A stretch of DNA of 64,000 nt from Leucobacter sp. cx-328. GTDB lineage: Bacteria > Actinomycetota > Actinomycetes > Actinomycetales > Microbacteriaceae. The DNA lies in assembly GCF_014530035.1 (NCBI RefSeq), contig NZ_JACVMX010000002.1:248001-312000 (forward strand), given 5' to 3'. The notes under the pieces were generated by a model. That model worked only from the letters and a program-made list of their open reading frames with translations. It made no database searches and was not told where the DNA came from. The translations under genes were made by a program, and so were the position numbers. Below are positions 33,241-43,900 of the stretch, piece after piece; position 1 is the first letter of the stretch; the number at the start of each line of letters is the position of its first letter.

Positions 33241-33594
33241 ATGACTACGATTCGTACCCACGCTGCACACAACTCTGCAGCGATTGATCTCGGCGAGCTC
33301 GCACCGAAGCCCACTGCGATCACCGAAGGCCAGCAGGAGGCCGCGCTCGAGGTATGGTCGAGCGACCGCATCGGTACGGGCCTCTGGGAGTGCACCCCCG
33401 GTACCTTCACCGCAGAGCGCAACGGATACACCGAGATCTGCACGATCCTCTCGGGGCGCGTGTTTCTCGAGGTCGAAGGCGAAGAACCTGAAGAATTCGG
33501 CCCCGGCGATGTCATGGTGATGCCTTCTGGTTGGAAGGGCAAATGGCGCATCACTGAGCACCTTCGTAAGCACTACACCACGATCAACGACTAG
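33241..33594 (+). CDS. Small cupin-domain protein (DUF861-like)
   Basis: Single cupin of 117 residues. WECTPGTFTAERNGYTEICTILSGRVFLEVEGEEPEEFGPGDVMVMPSGWKGKW is the two-motif core, close to the EutQ/DUF861 type that often has the Trp-containing PSGWKGKW end. A precise reaction cannot be assigned; relatives near amine-degradation genes may bind an intermediate or isomerise it. AAAGGAG precedes ATG 33241. The covalent-FAD oxidase starts 11 bp after its stop, so the two are cotranscribed. Confidence 0.75.
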   Translation: MTTIRTHAAHNSAAIDLGELAPKPTAITEGQQEAALEVWSSDRIGTGLWECTPGTFTAERNGYTEICTILSGRVFLEVEGEEPEEFGPGDVMVMPSGWKGKWRITEHLRKHYTTIND

Positions 33595-33605
33595 GCGAGA
33601 CTCCC

Positions 33606-34775
33606 ATGAAGCAGCATGCGATCATCGTCGGCGGTGGCACATGGGGCCTGCCGACGGCGCTGAAACTCCAAGATGAGGGGTGGCACGTCACCGTGCTTGA
33701 GCGGTTCGAGCCAGGGAGCCCCTTCGCTTCGAACGCTGGCTCATCGCGCCTCTGGCGGCTCGCTGACACTCAGGTGTGGCGCTCGCGCGCGATGCTCGGC
33801 ACGCTTGCTGCAATGGAACGACTCGGAGAGCGCATCGGGGAGCCGGTGTTCCGGCGCACCGGTGCGCTCTGGCGGGACGACGAGTCGCTCGCTGATGTCG
33901 AGCGCTCACTCGATTCGATCGATCAGAAGTACGTGCGCGTACCGGCTGACTCGGTCGGTGACTATTTCCCTGGCCTGCGCCCAGATGGCCGCGACGCGCT
34001 CTTCGTCGAAGAGGCTGGCGTTGTCTTCGCCGACAAACTGCTCGGTGGCGTCTTACGTGAATTCATCGCTGGCGGTGGCGACTACCGTCCGAACACCCGA
34101 GTAGCGCGGATCACCCCCGGTCCCGACAGCGCAACCGTCGTCCTCGAAGACGGTTCAGAGGTGACCGGCGATCAGGTACTCCTTTCAGCCGGCCCAGGCA
34201 CAACCGAGTTGCTCCCCGGCCTCGGCCTGACGCTGCCGCTCACCCCGTACATGGAACAGGTGGTGTACGTCGGCGATGCAAGCCTCACACCGCCTGCCCC
34301 CGATCTTCCCGGCCTCATTGACTGCACTCGCAGCGACGAGCCCGGTGTCTATGCAATGCCGAATGGCGACTCTGGCTACAAGCTCGGCCTCGACATTCCG
34401 CTACGCTCCCTTGCCGGGCACACACTCGGCGAAGACCTCGACCGTGCCGAGTGGCCCGACCGTACTGAGGCGATCCGCGCCCGCGTCGAGCGCGATCTCA
34501 CGGCGATTGTGCCGAACGTCCTCGCAACCCAGGTCTGCACCTGGACCGACTCCGGCGACGGTGATTTCATCATCGGTCGTACCCACGCGCGCGTCGTACT
34601 CGCGTGCGGTGACTCGGGCGAGGGCTTTAAATACTCAGCTTTTATGGGTGAATACCTCGCAGATCTTGTCACCGGAGGTGACGGCGACGCTGAGTTCCAG
34701 CAGTATTGGAACCCAGAGCGCTTCGGCGCAGCCGCCGTGCCGCGTGATGATTTCTCGCCCATCGGCCGGCACTGA
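33606..34775 (+). CDS. Sarcosine/N-methyl amine oxidase-like flavoprotein
   Basis: DAO-fold oxidase of 389 residues. IVGGGTWGLPTALKLQDEGWHVTVLE is the FAD loop, SNAGSSRLWRLADTQVW the family second motif, and GDFIIGRTHARVVLACGDSGEGFKYS the C-terminal FAD site. C311 in TQVCTWT aligns with the cysteine that binds FAD covalently in monomeric sarcosine oxidase and N-methyltryptophan oxidase. It probably oxidises a secondary or primary amine, giving aldehyde and hydrogen peroxide. It lies between a cupin and an amidohydrolase gene in one operon, a set I do not recognise as a known pathway. Confidence 0.8.
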   Translation: MKQHAIIVGGGTWGLPTALKLQDEGWHVTVLERFEPGSPFASNAGSSRLWRLADTQVWRSRAMLGTLAAMERLGERIGEPVFRRTGALWRDDESLADVERSLDSIDQKYVRVPADSVGDYFPGLRPDGRDALFVEEAGVVFADKLLGGVLREFIAGGGDYRPNTRVARITPGPDSATVVLEDGSEVTGDQVLLSAGPGTTELLPGLGLTLPLTPYMEQVVYVGDASLTPPAPDLPGLIDCTRSDEPGVYAMPNGDSGYKLGLDIPLRSLAGHTLGEDLDRAEWPDRTEAIRARVERDLTAIVPNVLATQVCTWTDSGDGDFIIGRTHARVVLACGDSGEGFKYSAFMGEYLADLVTGGDGDAEFQQYWNPERFGAAAVPRDDFSPIGRH

Positions 34776-34816
34776 CGTTTGTATTGTTGCGATCCGCTTC
34801 CGCGAAAGGACCTCAC

Positions 34817-36457
34817 ATGACCACGGAAAGCCCCCGCTCACTCGCGCTCGTTGGCGCTCGTCTCCGCACGAACACCGATGCGCACGCAGACGCGACCGCG
34901 CTGCTGATCGAAGATGGGCGGATCACGCTCATCGGTTCAGACGCTGAAGTCTCAGAGCGAGCGGCAGCCGCTGGGGTTGTCGTGCGCGACGTGGTGGGTG
35001 CAGTGATTACGCCAGGCCTGTTCGACTCGCACACGCACCCGCACTGGGCAGCCGACGTGACCGCTGGCATCGACCTCGGTGGCCTGGAAACTATTGCGGA
35101 GCTCCGAGAAGCGATCGCCGCCGAGCACGCACGACTGCCAGAGGGCGCGTGGGTGCGTGGCTGGAACCTTGAGTATGAGCCATTCGAGGAAACAGGCATG
35201 CGCGGCGACCTGCTCGCAGATGCTGCTCCCGGTCGCCCCGTCGCGCTCATTTGCTACGACCTGCACACCGGCCTTGGCACCGCTCCCGCGCTCGCCGCAG
35301 CCGGCATCACTGGCCCGGTTGAGTTCGCAGACGCGAGCGAGGTCGTTGTTGACGAAGACGGCACCCCAACGGGTGAATTGCGGGAGCCGAGCGCCTACGG
35401 CATCCTCTTCGATGCTGCGCCGAAGCTCTCGCACGATGAGGAACGGGATGCGCTGCGCGACATGTTCCGCACGCTTGCCGCTGTCGGCCTGACCGGCGGC
35501 GCAATCATGGACGGCAAGCCCGCAACACTTGACCTGCTCGAAGAACTCGAATCGCGCGGTGAGCTCGACCATCGTCTCACCGTGCACCACTGGCACGCAG
35601 TTGGGGCAACCGATGACGATGTTGCTGCAGTGATTGCTGCTCGCGGGCGTCGCGGTGAACTCTGGCAGAGCGGCGCAATCAAGCTTTTCAGCGATGGTGT
35701 CATCGACACCGGCACCGCGTGGCTGCACGAGGCCGATGCGTGCGGCGACGGTCGCGACGGCTTCTGGCCTGATTGGAACCGTTACGTCGAGGTCGTGCGC
35801 GCGTACCACGACGCAGGCATGCTCATCGCGACGCACGCTGTCGGCGACTACGCCGTGAACCAGGTGCTCGAGGTGTACGAAGCGCTGCCCGCCCGTGACG
35901 GCCTGCCGTTCCACTCGATCGAGCATCTTGAGGTGCTGTCTGCGCAGGACATCGAGCGTCTGCGAGGCTTCCAGGCTGCCCAGGTTGGTGGCGCACAGGT
36001 GACCGCGTCGATGCAGCCCCTGCACATGCAGTGGCGCGCGGCGGATCACAGCGACAACTGGACCGTTCGCCTCGGAGAAGACCGGAACACCGCGGGCTAC
36101 CGCGTACGCGACGTACTCGAGACCGGCGTCAACGTGACGCTCGGCTCCGACTGGCCTGTGGCGCAGTTCGACCCCCGTCTCGGCATGGCCTGGGCGCGTG
36201 GTCGCCACACGCCTGGCGATGCATCGGCTCCCGTTTTCGAGCCCGATCAGTGCCTGACCGGCGAAGAAGCACTGCTCGCGTACACACTGTGGCCCGCCCA
36301 GGCGCGCGGTCACGAAGACCGCGGCGTGCTCGCTGTCGGTGCTGTGGGTGACCTCACCGTGTGGGGCGCGGATCCGGTGGCAGCCTCAGCCGATGAGCTT
36401 CCCTCGGTTGCTATCGCACTGACCGTCGTTGACGGGCGCGTGGTGCACGCCGCCTAG
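34817..36457 (+). CDS. YtcJ-like metal-dependent amidohydrolase (second copy)
   Basis: Amidohydrolase-3 protein of 546 residues, of the same family as the product of 6055. Metal-site elements are FDSHTHPHW, ATHAVGDYAV, SIEHLEVL and LGSDWPVAQFD. WVRGWNLEYEPFEE and LREPSAYGIL also match the family. It should hydrolyse an amide or cyclic C-N bond. Position behind the FAD oxidase suggests that it acts on a product or precursor of that amine. GAAAGGA precedes ATG 34817; eleven in-frame codons earlier are not used. A repeat-family terminator follows. Confidence 0.83.
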   Translation: MTTESPRSLALVGARLRTNTDAHADATALLIEDGRITLIGSDAEVSERAAAAGVVVRDVVGAVITPGLFDSHTHPHWAADVTAGIDLGGLETIAELREAIAAEHARLPEGAWVRGWNLEYEPFEETGMRGDLLADAAPGRPVALICYDLHTGLGTAPALAAAGITGPVEFADASEVVVDEDGTPTGELREPSAYGILFDAAPKLSHDEERDALRDMFRTLAAVGLTGGAIMDGKPATLDLLEELESRGELDHRLTVHHWHAVGATDDDVAAVIAARGRRGELWQSGAIKLFSDGVIDTGTAWLHEADACGDGRDGFWPDWNRYVEVVRAYHDAGMLIATHAVGDYAVNQVLEVYEALPARDGLPFHSIEHLEVLSAQDIERLRGFQAAQVGGAQVTASMQPLHMQWRAADHSDNWTVRLGEDRNTAGYRVRDVLETGVNVTLGSDWPVAQFDPRLGMAWARGRHTPGDASAPVFEPDQCLTGEEALLAYTLWPAQARGHEDRGVLAVGAVGDLTVWGADPVAASADELPSVAIALTVVDGRVVHAA

Positions 36458-36474
36458 CCTGGCTGGCTTGGCTG

Positions 36475-36569
36475 ACCCCTCGAGATGGGGTGTTCCTGCC
36501 GAGATCATGCGTTTCTGGCGCAATAAAAGGGGTGTTTCGAGAGAAACACCCCTTTTCGCGTGTTTGGGG
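36475..36569. repeat. Intergenic terminator repeat, copy R1
   Basis: Begins ACCCCTCGAGAT and ends GTGTTTGGGG. The core is a perfect 14-bp stem (36525-36538 and 36543-36556) with loop GAGA, T-rich on both strands. It lies between convergent genes, 17 bp after the amidohydrolase stop. It shares plan and sequence with copies near 46.2, 53.6, 57.7 and 58.9 kb. Confidence 0.75.
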
Positions 36570-36578
36570 AACTGAAGA

Positions 36579-37901
36579 CTACAGCGCGGCAGCGACGCGA
36601 CGCGCCTCGCGCAGCCCGCTCTCGATCGCGCCGTCGATGAAGCCACCCCAGAGGTTGGCGTTGTCGGTCGACGCGAAGTGGACCACACCCTGGGGTTCCT
36701 GCAGCTCCGCGAGGTCACGGGTGAGCTGGCCGGGACGGTGCGTCATCCAGGTGGTCTGCGAGAGCGGATCAGTCATCCAATCGTGCGCCTCCACCTCGGT
36801 GATCTCGAGGCCAGGGCGGAAGATGTCGACCGCGGCCTGCACGTCAGCGATGTCTTCGAGGTTGATCTTGGAATGATCCGCGCCGAAGCCAACAAGAATC
36901 GTGTAGTCGCCGCGCTCGTCGCTGCAGTAGAACTCAGCCTTGAGCACCGACAGTGGGCCGGTTGGGCTCGCGTACGCGAAGAACCGAGGAACATGGCCCT
37001 CAGCTCGCAGCCACACCTTGGTGCCGCGCGAGGCGACCCGCTCTGCGTTCTGACGCTGCCACGCAGCGGGGAGTGCTGGCGTGAACTCGATGCCTGCGAT
37101 CGCGTTGACGGGCAGGGTGCTGATGACGCGGCGAGCAGTGATCCGCGCCCCATCGGTCGTGGTGACGACGGCGCCAGCATCGTTCTGCGAGACGGCTGCG
37201 ACGGTGGTGTTCAGGCGGATCTCGCCGCTGATGTCCTTCGCGATTTCGGCAGTGAAGGCCCGCATGCCGTCCACTACGCGGTAGGTTGCCGAAGCTTCGT
37301 GCATGAGTTCCCAGTGACCGCCGGTTGCTGACACCCAACGCATTGCGCTTGAGAGGCCGACCTCTGAGAGAGGCGCGTTGACGTGCCCTGTCCAGACCGA
37401 GGCGTTCGCAGCATACGCTGCGGGGTCGAGGCCGAGCTGACCCATGCGCTCCTCGATGGAGACACTGTCGAGCGCCTGGATCTCCCCGACAGTGGGCTCT
37501 GGACCACGTGGCATGACCGAGCGGACATCATCGATCAAGAGCTGCTGGCCCGGGCTGATGAGCGCCATGAACTCCTCAAGCGTGCCCTTGACGGGGTTGC
37601 CATCGGCGTCATGCCAGTATGCCTCGTCGGCCTTGGGGCTGCGAATCATCTCGCGGCCGTAGCGCGACATTTCCGCCCACACGTGTGGCTGCACCCAGTG
37701 CACCCAGTTCGCGCCCATTTCGAGCGGATGGCCGAGCCGATCATCGGTCCAGGTGCGACCGCCGATGCGATCACGCGCCTCGAGCAGGAGCACATCGTGC
37801 CCTGCCTGGCTGAGTTCGCGGGCGGCGACGAGGCCGGCGAAGCCAGCGCCAATAACAACGACATCGACGTCGGCATTGACGTCGGGAATGGTGGTGGTCA
37901 T
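36579..37901 (-). CDS. Flavin-containing monoamine oxidase (first)
   Basis: Amine oxidase of 440 residues. VVVIGAGFAGLVAARELSQAGHDVLLLEARDRIGGRTWT is the dinucleotide fold plus the GGRTW motif, and VHFASTDNANLWGGFIDGAIESGLREAR is the FAD-binding C-terminus. It oxidises a primary amine to aldehyde, ammonia and hydrogen peroxide; substrate class (aromatic or polyamine) is open. AGAGGATCTC before ATG 37901 is the ribosome site; 28 upstream codons are not conserved. Its promoter region carries a TTGTAATTACAA palindrome and one CATACGTTTGTAC element. It ends 10 bp from repeat R1. Confidence 0.85.
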   Translation of the reverse strand: MTTTIPDVNADVDVVVIGAGFAGLVAARELSQAGHDVLLLEARDRIGGRTWTDDRLGHPLEMGANWVHWVQPHVWAEMSRYGREMIRSPKADEAYWHDADGNPVKGTLEEFMALISPGQQLLIDDVRSVMPRGPEPTVGEIQALDSVSIEERMGQLGLDPAAYAANASVWTGHVNAPLSEVGLSSAMRWVSATGGHWELMHEASATYRVVDGMRAFTAEIAKDISGEIRLNTTVAAVSQNDAGAVVTTTDGARITARRVISTLPVNAIAGIEFTPALPAAWQRQNAERVASRGTKVWLRAEGHVPRFFAYASPTGPLSVLKAEFYCSDERGDYTILVGFGADHSKINLEDIADVQAAVDIFRPGLEITEVEAHDWMTDPLSQTTWMTHRPGQLTRDLAELQEPQGVVHFASTDNANLWGGFIDGAIESGLREARRVAAAL

Positions 37902-37923
37902 GAGATCCTCTGTGATCGAAACA

Positions 37924-37935
37924 TTGTAATTACAA
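37924..37935. promoter_or_regulatory. TTGTAATTACAA palindrome in amine oxidase promoter
   Basis: A perfect 12-bp palindrome centred 28 bp before the amine oxidase ATG, in a locally AT-rich stretch. It looks like a repressor site. No second copy was noticed. Confidence 0.35.
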
Positions 37936-37995
37936 GAAGTACGGGACTGAAACGTAGTCACCGCAACGAAGTACCAGCGCGGCAAAGACGCTATT

Positions 37996-38009
37996 CATAC
38001 GTTTGTACG
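37996..38009. promoter_or_regulatory. CATACGTTTGTACG element
   Basis: Matches at 12 of 13 positions the element CATACGTTCGTAC on the minus strand at 40862-40874. The copy lies about 100 bp before the amine oxidase start and 5 bp past the PucR stop, so it may be an operator shared by the amine-oxidase genes. Confidence 0.4.
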
Positions 38010-38013
38010 CCGC

Positions 38014-39441
38014 CTAAATATCCTCTGGTTCCAAGGCTCCGCAGCGCACGGCTGCCCGGATGGCGAGCCAGCAGTCAGACGCATCCTGCATCTTTCCGAG
38101 GTCCTTTCCGAGCACGCTTTCGATGCGCGCGATCCGTGAGACGAGTGTCTGCCGGTGAATGAACAGGCGCTCGGATGCACGCACCCAACTGCGGTTGTCC
38201 TCAAGAAACACGCGAAGCGTTTCCATGAGGTCGGTGCCGCGCTGGGCGTCATACTCCTGGAGTGGGCCGAGCACCTGCTGAGTGATAGCGCGCAACTGAT
38301 CGCCATCACTCGGGAGGAACAGCGAGGACGGCTCAGCGTCATCGAACCGGATTGCGCCGGTCTGCTCTGCCGTTCGCGCGCGCGTGAGTGTCACACTCGC
38401 CTGCCGAACGGCGGTCTGGAACCCGAGCAGATCGGTGAACGGTGCGCTCGCACCCACGACCTTGAACTGCTCGCCGAATCTGTCGAGCAGGGCAGAGTCA
38501 TCGGCGCGGATCAGCGCAATCGTCTGGTGGTCTTTCACGGTGGCGATTGCGGCGGATCCTTCTGCAGCAGCAACCGCCTGGACGGCATCGAGCGACTCGC
38601 GACCGTCGGTGTACGCCCACACGCAGAAGCGAAGCGAACCAGACAGGCCGTGTGACTCGAGTAGCCCGCGGGCGAACCCGGCAGGCATCGTGCCGTCAGC
38701 GAGGTTGCCGAGCAAAATCGAGCCGTACAACCAATCTCGGCGGCGAGAGGCCGCCGAGATTGACAGCGCGGTGCCGACGATGCCGGCGGAGTGCTGGAGA
38801 AGCCCGTAGTCGGGCTCCTCTGTGACCACCTTGAAGCTCAGCACGGGATCACCTGGCGCAACGAGGGACGTGGTGAACCGGCCGGGTTCGACTTCTTCGA
38901 TACTGCCGCGGGCGCCGCCAGGCAGCGCTGGTTCGATGGCAAATGTGCCACCGAGCAGCGCGCTGAGCTCGGTAAGCAATGGCTCGGAATCCTCTTCCGT
39001 CGCGTGCGTACGCAGTGCGGCATACATTCGCTCCGTGAGGCGCACGCGACGAGCACGCTGCTCTTGCGCCGCCTCAATGACGGCGGTAGCGAGCGTCAGG
39101 AAGGGCACCTCATATGCCGTTTCAAGTACGGGCAACCCGAGTGAAGACGCATATGCGAGGGCTTCCTCAGCGAGGGGAGGGGCCGACATATGGGCGCCGA
39201 TCGTGACCGCGGCAATTCCGGCCTTGTGCATCCCGGCAAAGTAGGTGCACTGATCCGCCACAGACACCGGCACACCGAGACCCGTGGTCATCACGAGAGA
39301 ACCTTCACCGAGCCAAAGCCAAGGATCAGGCTGCTCACAGGAGTGAGCCCACGAAATCTTGCGTTGCTCGCCAACGCCAGGGGTGAGTGACCACGTCTTC
39401 ACAGATGGAAGCGCGATCAACTCGCCAACAGTGAGAGCCAT
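38014..39441 (-). CDS. PucR-family transcriptional regulator
   Basis: Regulator of 475 residues. Residues 1-120 form the PucR N-terminal ligand domain (start MALTVGELIALPSVK). A middle region near 250-370 is of the GGDEF-like type. The C-terminus (VRASERLFIHRQTLVSRIARIESVLG) is the helix-turn-helix of the PucR/CdaR group. Members respond to purine breakdown products, amino acids or amines. It is transcribed behind the second amine oxidase with a 9-bp gap, so it most likely controls the amine oxidase and transport genes around it. Effector unknown. Confidence 0.88.
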   Translation of the reverse strand: MALTVGELIALPSVKTWSLTPGVGEQRKISWAHSCEQPDPWLWLGEGSLVMTTGLGVPVSVADQCTYFAGMHKAGIAAVTIGAHMSAPPLAEEALAYASSLGLPVLETAYEVPFLTLATAVIEAAQEQRARRVRLTERMYAALRTHATEEDSEPLLTELSALLGGTFAIEPALPGGARGSIEEVEPGRFTTSLVAPGDPVLSFKVVTEEPDYGLLQHSAGIVGTALSISAASRRRDWLYGSILLGNLADGTMPAGFARGLLESHGLSGSLRFCVWAYTDGRESLDAVQAVAAAEGSAAIATVKDHQTIALIRADDSALLDRFGEQFKVVGASAPFTDLLGFQTAVRQASVTLTRARTAEQTGAIRFDDAEPSSLFLPSDGDQLRAITQQVLGPLQEYDAQRGTDLMETLRVFLEDNRSWVRASERLFIHRQTLVSRIARIESVLGKDLGKMQDASDCWLAIRAAVRCGALEPEDI

Positions 39442-39450
39442 ATGTGCGTA

Positions 39451-41064
<1,614 letters not shown>

Positions 41065-42189
41065 ATGGTAAAAAACGCGAAAGCGCGTCGCGGACTTTCC
41101 GCGGTGGCCGGTGCAGCAGCACTCGCCCTGACACTCGTCGGATGTAGCGGTGGCGGCGGCAAGGAAGAAGCTGCTCCCGTACGTGATCTCGGTACCCCGG
41201 TCGCAGGCGAGGTCAAGGCAGGTGCCTTTGAGGGCACGACGCTGACCTTCGCTGGCTCGGGCGGTATCTTCCAGGACGGCCAGAAGGCCGCGCTCTGGGA
41301 TCCGTTCGCAGAAGCATCGGGCGCGACCTTCAACCAGGACGCATTTGACGCAGGCAAGCTCAAGGCAATGGTCGACGCAGGAAACGTGACCTGGGACATC
41401 GTGAACACGACCCAGTTCGACACCGCGCGCGGCTGTGGCACCCTGTTCGAAGAGTACGACTACGACCAGGTCGACATTTCGAACATCCCCGAGGGCACCA
41501 TCACTGACAAGTGCATGACCCCGCAGATTCTGTACGGCTTGGTTGTTGCATACAACACTGAGGCGTTTGGCGATAAGCCTCCCACGAGCGCGGCAGACTT
41601 CTTCGATACGAAGAACTTCCCCGGCAAGCGCACCGTGAGCCAGTCGACCTACGTTGATCCCCAGACCGTCGAGTTCGCACTCGTCGCTCAGGGTAAGGAC
41701 GTCAACGAACTGAAGCCCGCTGACATCGAGGGTGCATTCGACGAGTACAAGAAGCTCGGCGATGACGTCATCGGTTGGACCACCGGCGCGCAGGCTCAGC
41801 AGCAGCTCGAGTCGGGCGAGGCTGTCATGGGCCTCGTGTGGTCGGGTCGTGGGTACGGCGCAGCTTCGGCTGGTGCACCCATCGCTCCCATGTGGGACGA
41901 GTGGATGCTGATGGTCGACTCGAACGGCATCCCCAAGGGCGTGAAGGACAAGCAGGCCGCATTCGCAGCAGTGAACTTCTCGATTGGTGACCTGCAGCAG
42001 GCCGAGATGACCAAGCTCACCTCGTACGGCGGAGTCAACACCAAGTCGAAGCCCGAGCTCGATAAGCAGCTCGAGACCTGGATGACGACCTCGCACATGG
42101 ACACCGCTGTCAAGCCCAACGTGGACTTCTGGGTCGAGAACTACGACGCCCTCTCCGCAGCATGGGCTGGATGGGCAACGGGTAACTAA
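41065..42189 (+). CDS. Polyamine-type ABC transporter binding lipoprotein (PotD-like, system 2)
   Basis: Binding protein of 374 residues; lipobox LVGC anchors C27. TLTFAGSGGIFQDGQKAALWDPF, WDIVNTTQFDTARGC and DFFDTKNFPGKRTVSQ parallel system 1's binder, so the two transporters are paralogous. GAGAGGA precedes ATG 41065; a GTG at 41047 would add six residues. It heads a four-gene operon transcribed away from the amine oxidase/PucR unit. The ligand is probably an amine, perhaps one oxidised by its neighbours. Confidence 0.87.
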   Translation: MVKNAKARRGLSAVAGAAALALTLVGCSGGGGKEEAAPVRDLGTPVAGEVKAGAFEGTTLTFAGSGGIFQDGQKAALWDPFAEASGATFNQDAFDAGKLKAMVDAGNVTWDIVNTTQFDTARGCGTLFEEYDYDQVDISNIPEGTITDKCMTPQILYGLVVAYNTEAFGDKPPTSAADFFDTKNFPGKRTVSQSTYVDPQTVEFALVAQGKDVNELKPADIEGAFDEYKKLGDDVIGWTTGAQAQQQLESGEAVMGLVWSGRGYGAASAGAPIAPMWDEWMLMVDSNGIPKGVKDKQAAFAAVNFSIGDLQQAEMTKLTSYGGVNTKSKPELDKQLETWMTTSHMDTAVKPNVDFWVENYDALSAAWAGWATGN

Positions 42190-42194
42190 TCATC

Positions 42195-43118
42195 ATGTCC
42201 GGTCATTCTGTTCCAGAAAACACCACCGTCACTGAGGCGTTGGCTGTTTCTGGTGCGGGTGCCGGCGCTGGGAAGAAGCGGGGGCCACGCAATTGGCGCC
42301 CGCTTCTTCTCCTGCTCCCGGCATTCGCGATTGTCTCCCTGTTCTTCCTGGCGCCACTGTTCGACGTCGCCCTACGTTCGGTGACTGATCCTGAGCCGGG
42401 TCTGCAGAACTACCAGTGGCTGTTCACCACCCAGGCGAACATCGCTGTTGTCACACGCACGTTCAGCACGGCGTTTATCGTCACGATCGTGTGTCTGCTC
42501 CTCGCGTACCCCTACGCCTACCTCATGACCGTGGTTTCTGACCGCACCCGCAACATGCTGCAGCTGTTCATCATGCTGCCGCTCTGGACCTCGATCCTCG
42601 TGCGTACACTCGCGTGGATGGTGCTGCTCCAGGACACCGGCCCCATCAATGGCATCCTCATGGCGTGGTTCGGAATTGGCCCAGTGCCCCTGATCCGCAC
42701 CACCTTTGGTGTCGCGCTCGGTATGTCACAGGTGCTCCTGCCGTTCATGGTGCTGCCGCTGTACTCAGCGATGGCCAAGATCGACAAGCGACTGCTGCCT
42801 GCAGCATCGAACCTGGGTGCAAACCCGGTCACCGCGTTTTTCACGGTCTACCTGCCGCTCTCGCGTCCCGGCATCTTCGCCGGCGGCGTGACCGTCTTTA
42901 TTCTCGGTCTCGGCTTCTACATCATTCCCGCCCTGCTCGGTTCGTCGAAGGAGATCATGATCTCCGCGCTCATCCAACAGCAGATTTCGGTCTTCCTCAT
43001 GTGGGGCCAAGGAACGGCGCTCGGCATGTTCTTGCTGATCTGTACGATCCTCATCCTCGTCATAGTGTCGAAGCTGAACAAGGGCCAGAGCCTCTTCCCG
43101 GGGGTGGATAAGAAGTGA
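42195..43118 (+). CDS. Polyamine-type ABC permease (PotB-like, system 2)
   Basis: Permease of 307 residues with six membrane helices; a cytoplasmic N-terminus of about 35 residues leads into LLLLPAFAIVSLFFLAPLFDVAL. Its coupling loop is SNLGANPVTAFFTVYLPLSRPG. It pairs with the PotC-like product of the next gene, whose GTG overlaps its stop by 4 bp. It is longer at the N-terminus than its system 1 counterpart. Confidence 0.9.
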   Translation: MSGHSVPENTTVTEALAVSGAGAGAGKKRGPRNWRPLLLLLPAFAIVSLFFLAPLFDVALRSVTDPEPGLQNYQWLFTTQANIAVVTRTFSTAFIVTIVCLLLAYPYAYLMTVVSDRTRNMLQLFIMLPLWTSILVRTLAWMVLLQDTGPINGILMAWFGIGPVPLIRTTFGVALGMSQVLLPFMVLPLYSAMAKIDKRLLPAASNLGANPVTAFFTVYLPLSRPGIFAGGVTVFILGLGFYIIPALLGSSKEIMISALIQQQISVFLMWGQGTALGMFLLICTILILVIVSKLNKGQSLFPGVDKK

Positions 43119-43900
43119 CCACGAAACGTCTCCTTGGCGTCTTCGCCATCATCATCATCATTTGGTTGGTGCTGCCCACGCTCGTCATCGTTCCGATGTC
43201 GTTCAACGAGGCTCCCTCCTTCAACTTCCCGCCGAAGGGCTTCTCGACCCGGTGGTACGAGAACTTCTTCACCGATGCGTCCTGGATGAAGGCCCTCGGG
43301 TCATCGCTGCAGGTTGCGATCCTCACCACGATCGTGGCAACGACGGTCGGCGTGCTGGCCTCGCTCGGCCTCTCGAAGGTGAAGTTCCGCGGCAAGAGCC
43401 TCGTCGAGGGCTACTTCCTGCTCCCGATGATCGTCCCCGGCATCGTCCTCGCGGTCGGCCTGTACTCGCTCTTCCTGCGCATGAACCTGCTCGGCACCCT
43501 GCCCGGCTTCGTTCTCGCACACACGATCGTGGCCATGCCGCTCGTCATCACCAACGTGATGGCGTCGCTCGCTGGCTTCGATACCCGTCTTGAGCAGGCC
43601 TCGGCCAGCCTCGGCGCGGGCCGTATGCGGACGTTCTTTTCCATCACTCTCCCGCTCATCGCACCGGGTGTGACCGCAGGCGCACTGTTCGCCTTCGTCA
43701 CCTCGTTCGACGAAGTCATTCTGTCGCTCTTCATCCAGTCGCCGTCACTGCAGACGCTGCCGGTGAAGATCTACAACAGCGTGACGCAGACCAATGATCC
43801 GACTGTGGCAGCCGTAGCAGTGCTCACGATGGTGGTATCCGTCGTCGTCATGCTGTCGGCACAGTTCGCGACGCGAAAAAGAAAGCGAGTAGCAGCGTGA
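43115..43900 (+). CDS. Polyamine-type ABC permease (PotC-like, system 2)
   Basis: Permease of 261 residues. LVIVPMSFNEAPSFNFPPKGFSTRWYENFF is the PotC-type extracellular loop after helix 1, and SASLGAGRMRTFFSITLPLIAPG is the coupling loop. It begins at GTG inside the PotB-like stop and ends inside the ATPase start, so translation is coupled on both sides. Confidence 0.9.
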   Translation: MTTKRLLGVFAIIIIIWLVLPTLVIVPMSFNEAPSFNFPPKGFSTRWYENFFTDASWMKALGSSLQVAILTTIVATTVGVLASLGLSKVKFRGKSLVEGYFLLPMIVPGIVLAVGLYSLFLRMNLLGTLPGFVLAHTIVAMPLVITNVMASLAGFDTRLEQASASLGAGRMRTFFSITLPLIAPGVTAGALFAFVTSFDEVILSLFIQSPSLQTLPVKIYNSVTQTNDPTVAAVAVLTMVVSVVVMLSAQFATRKRKRVAA

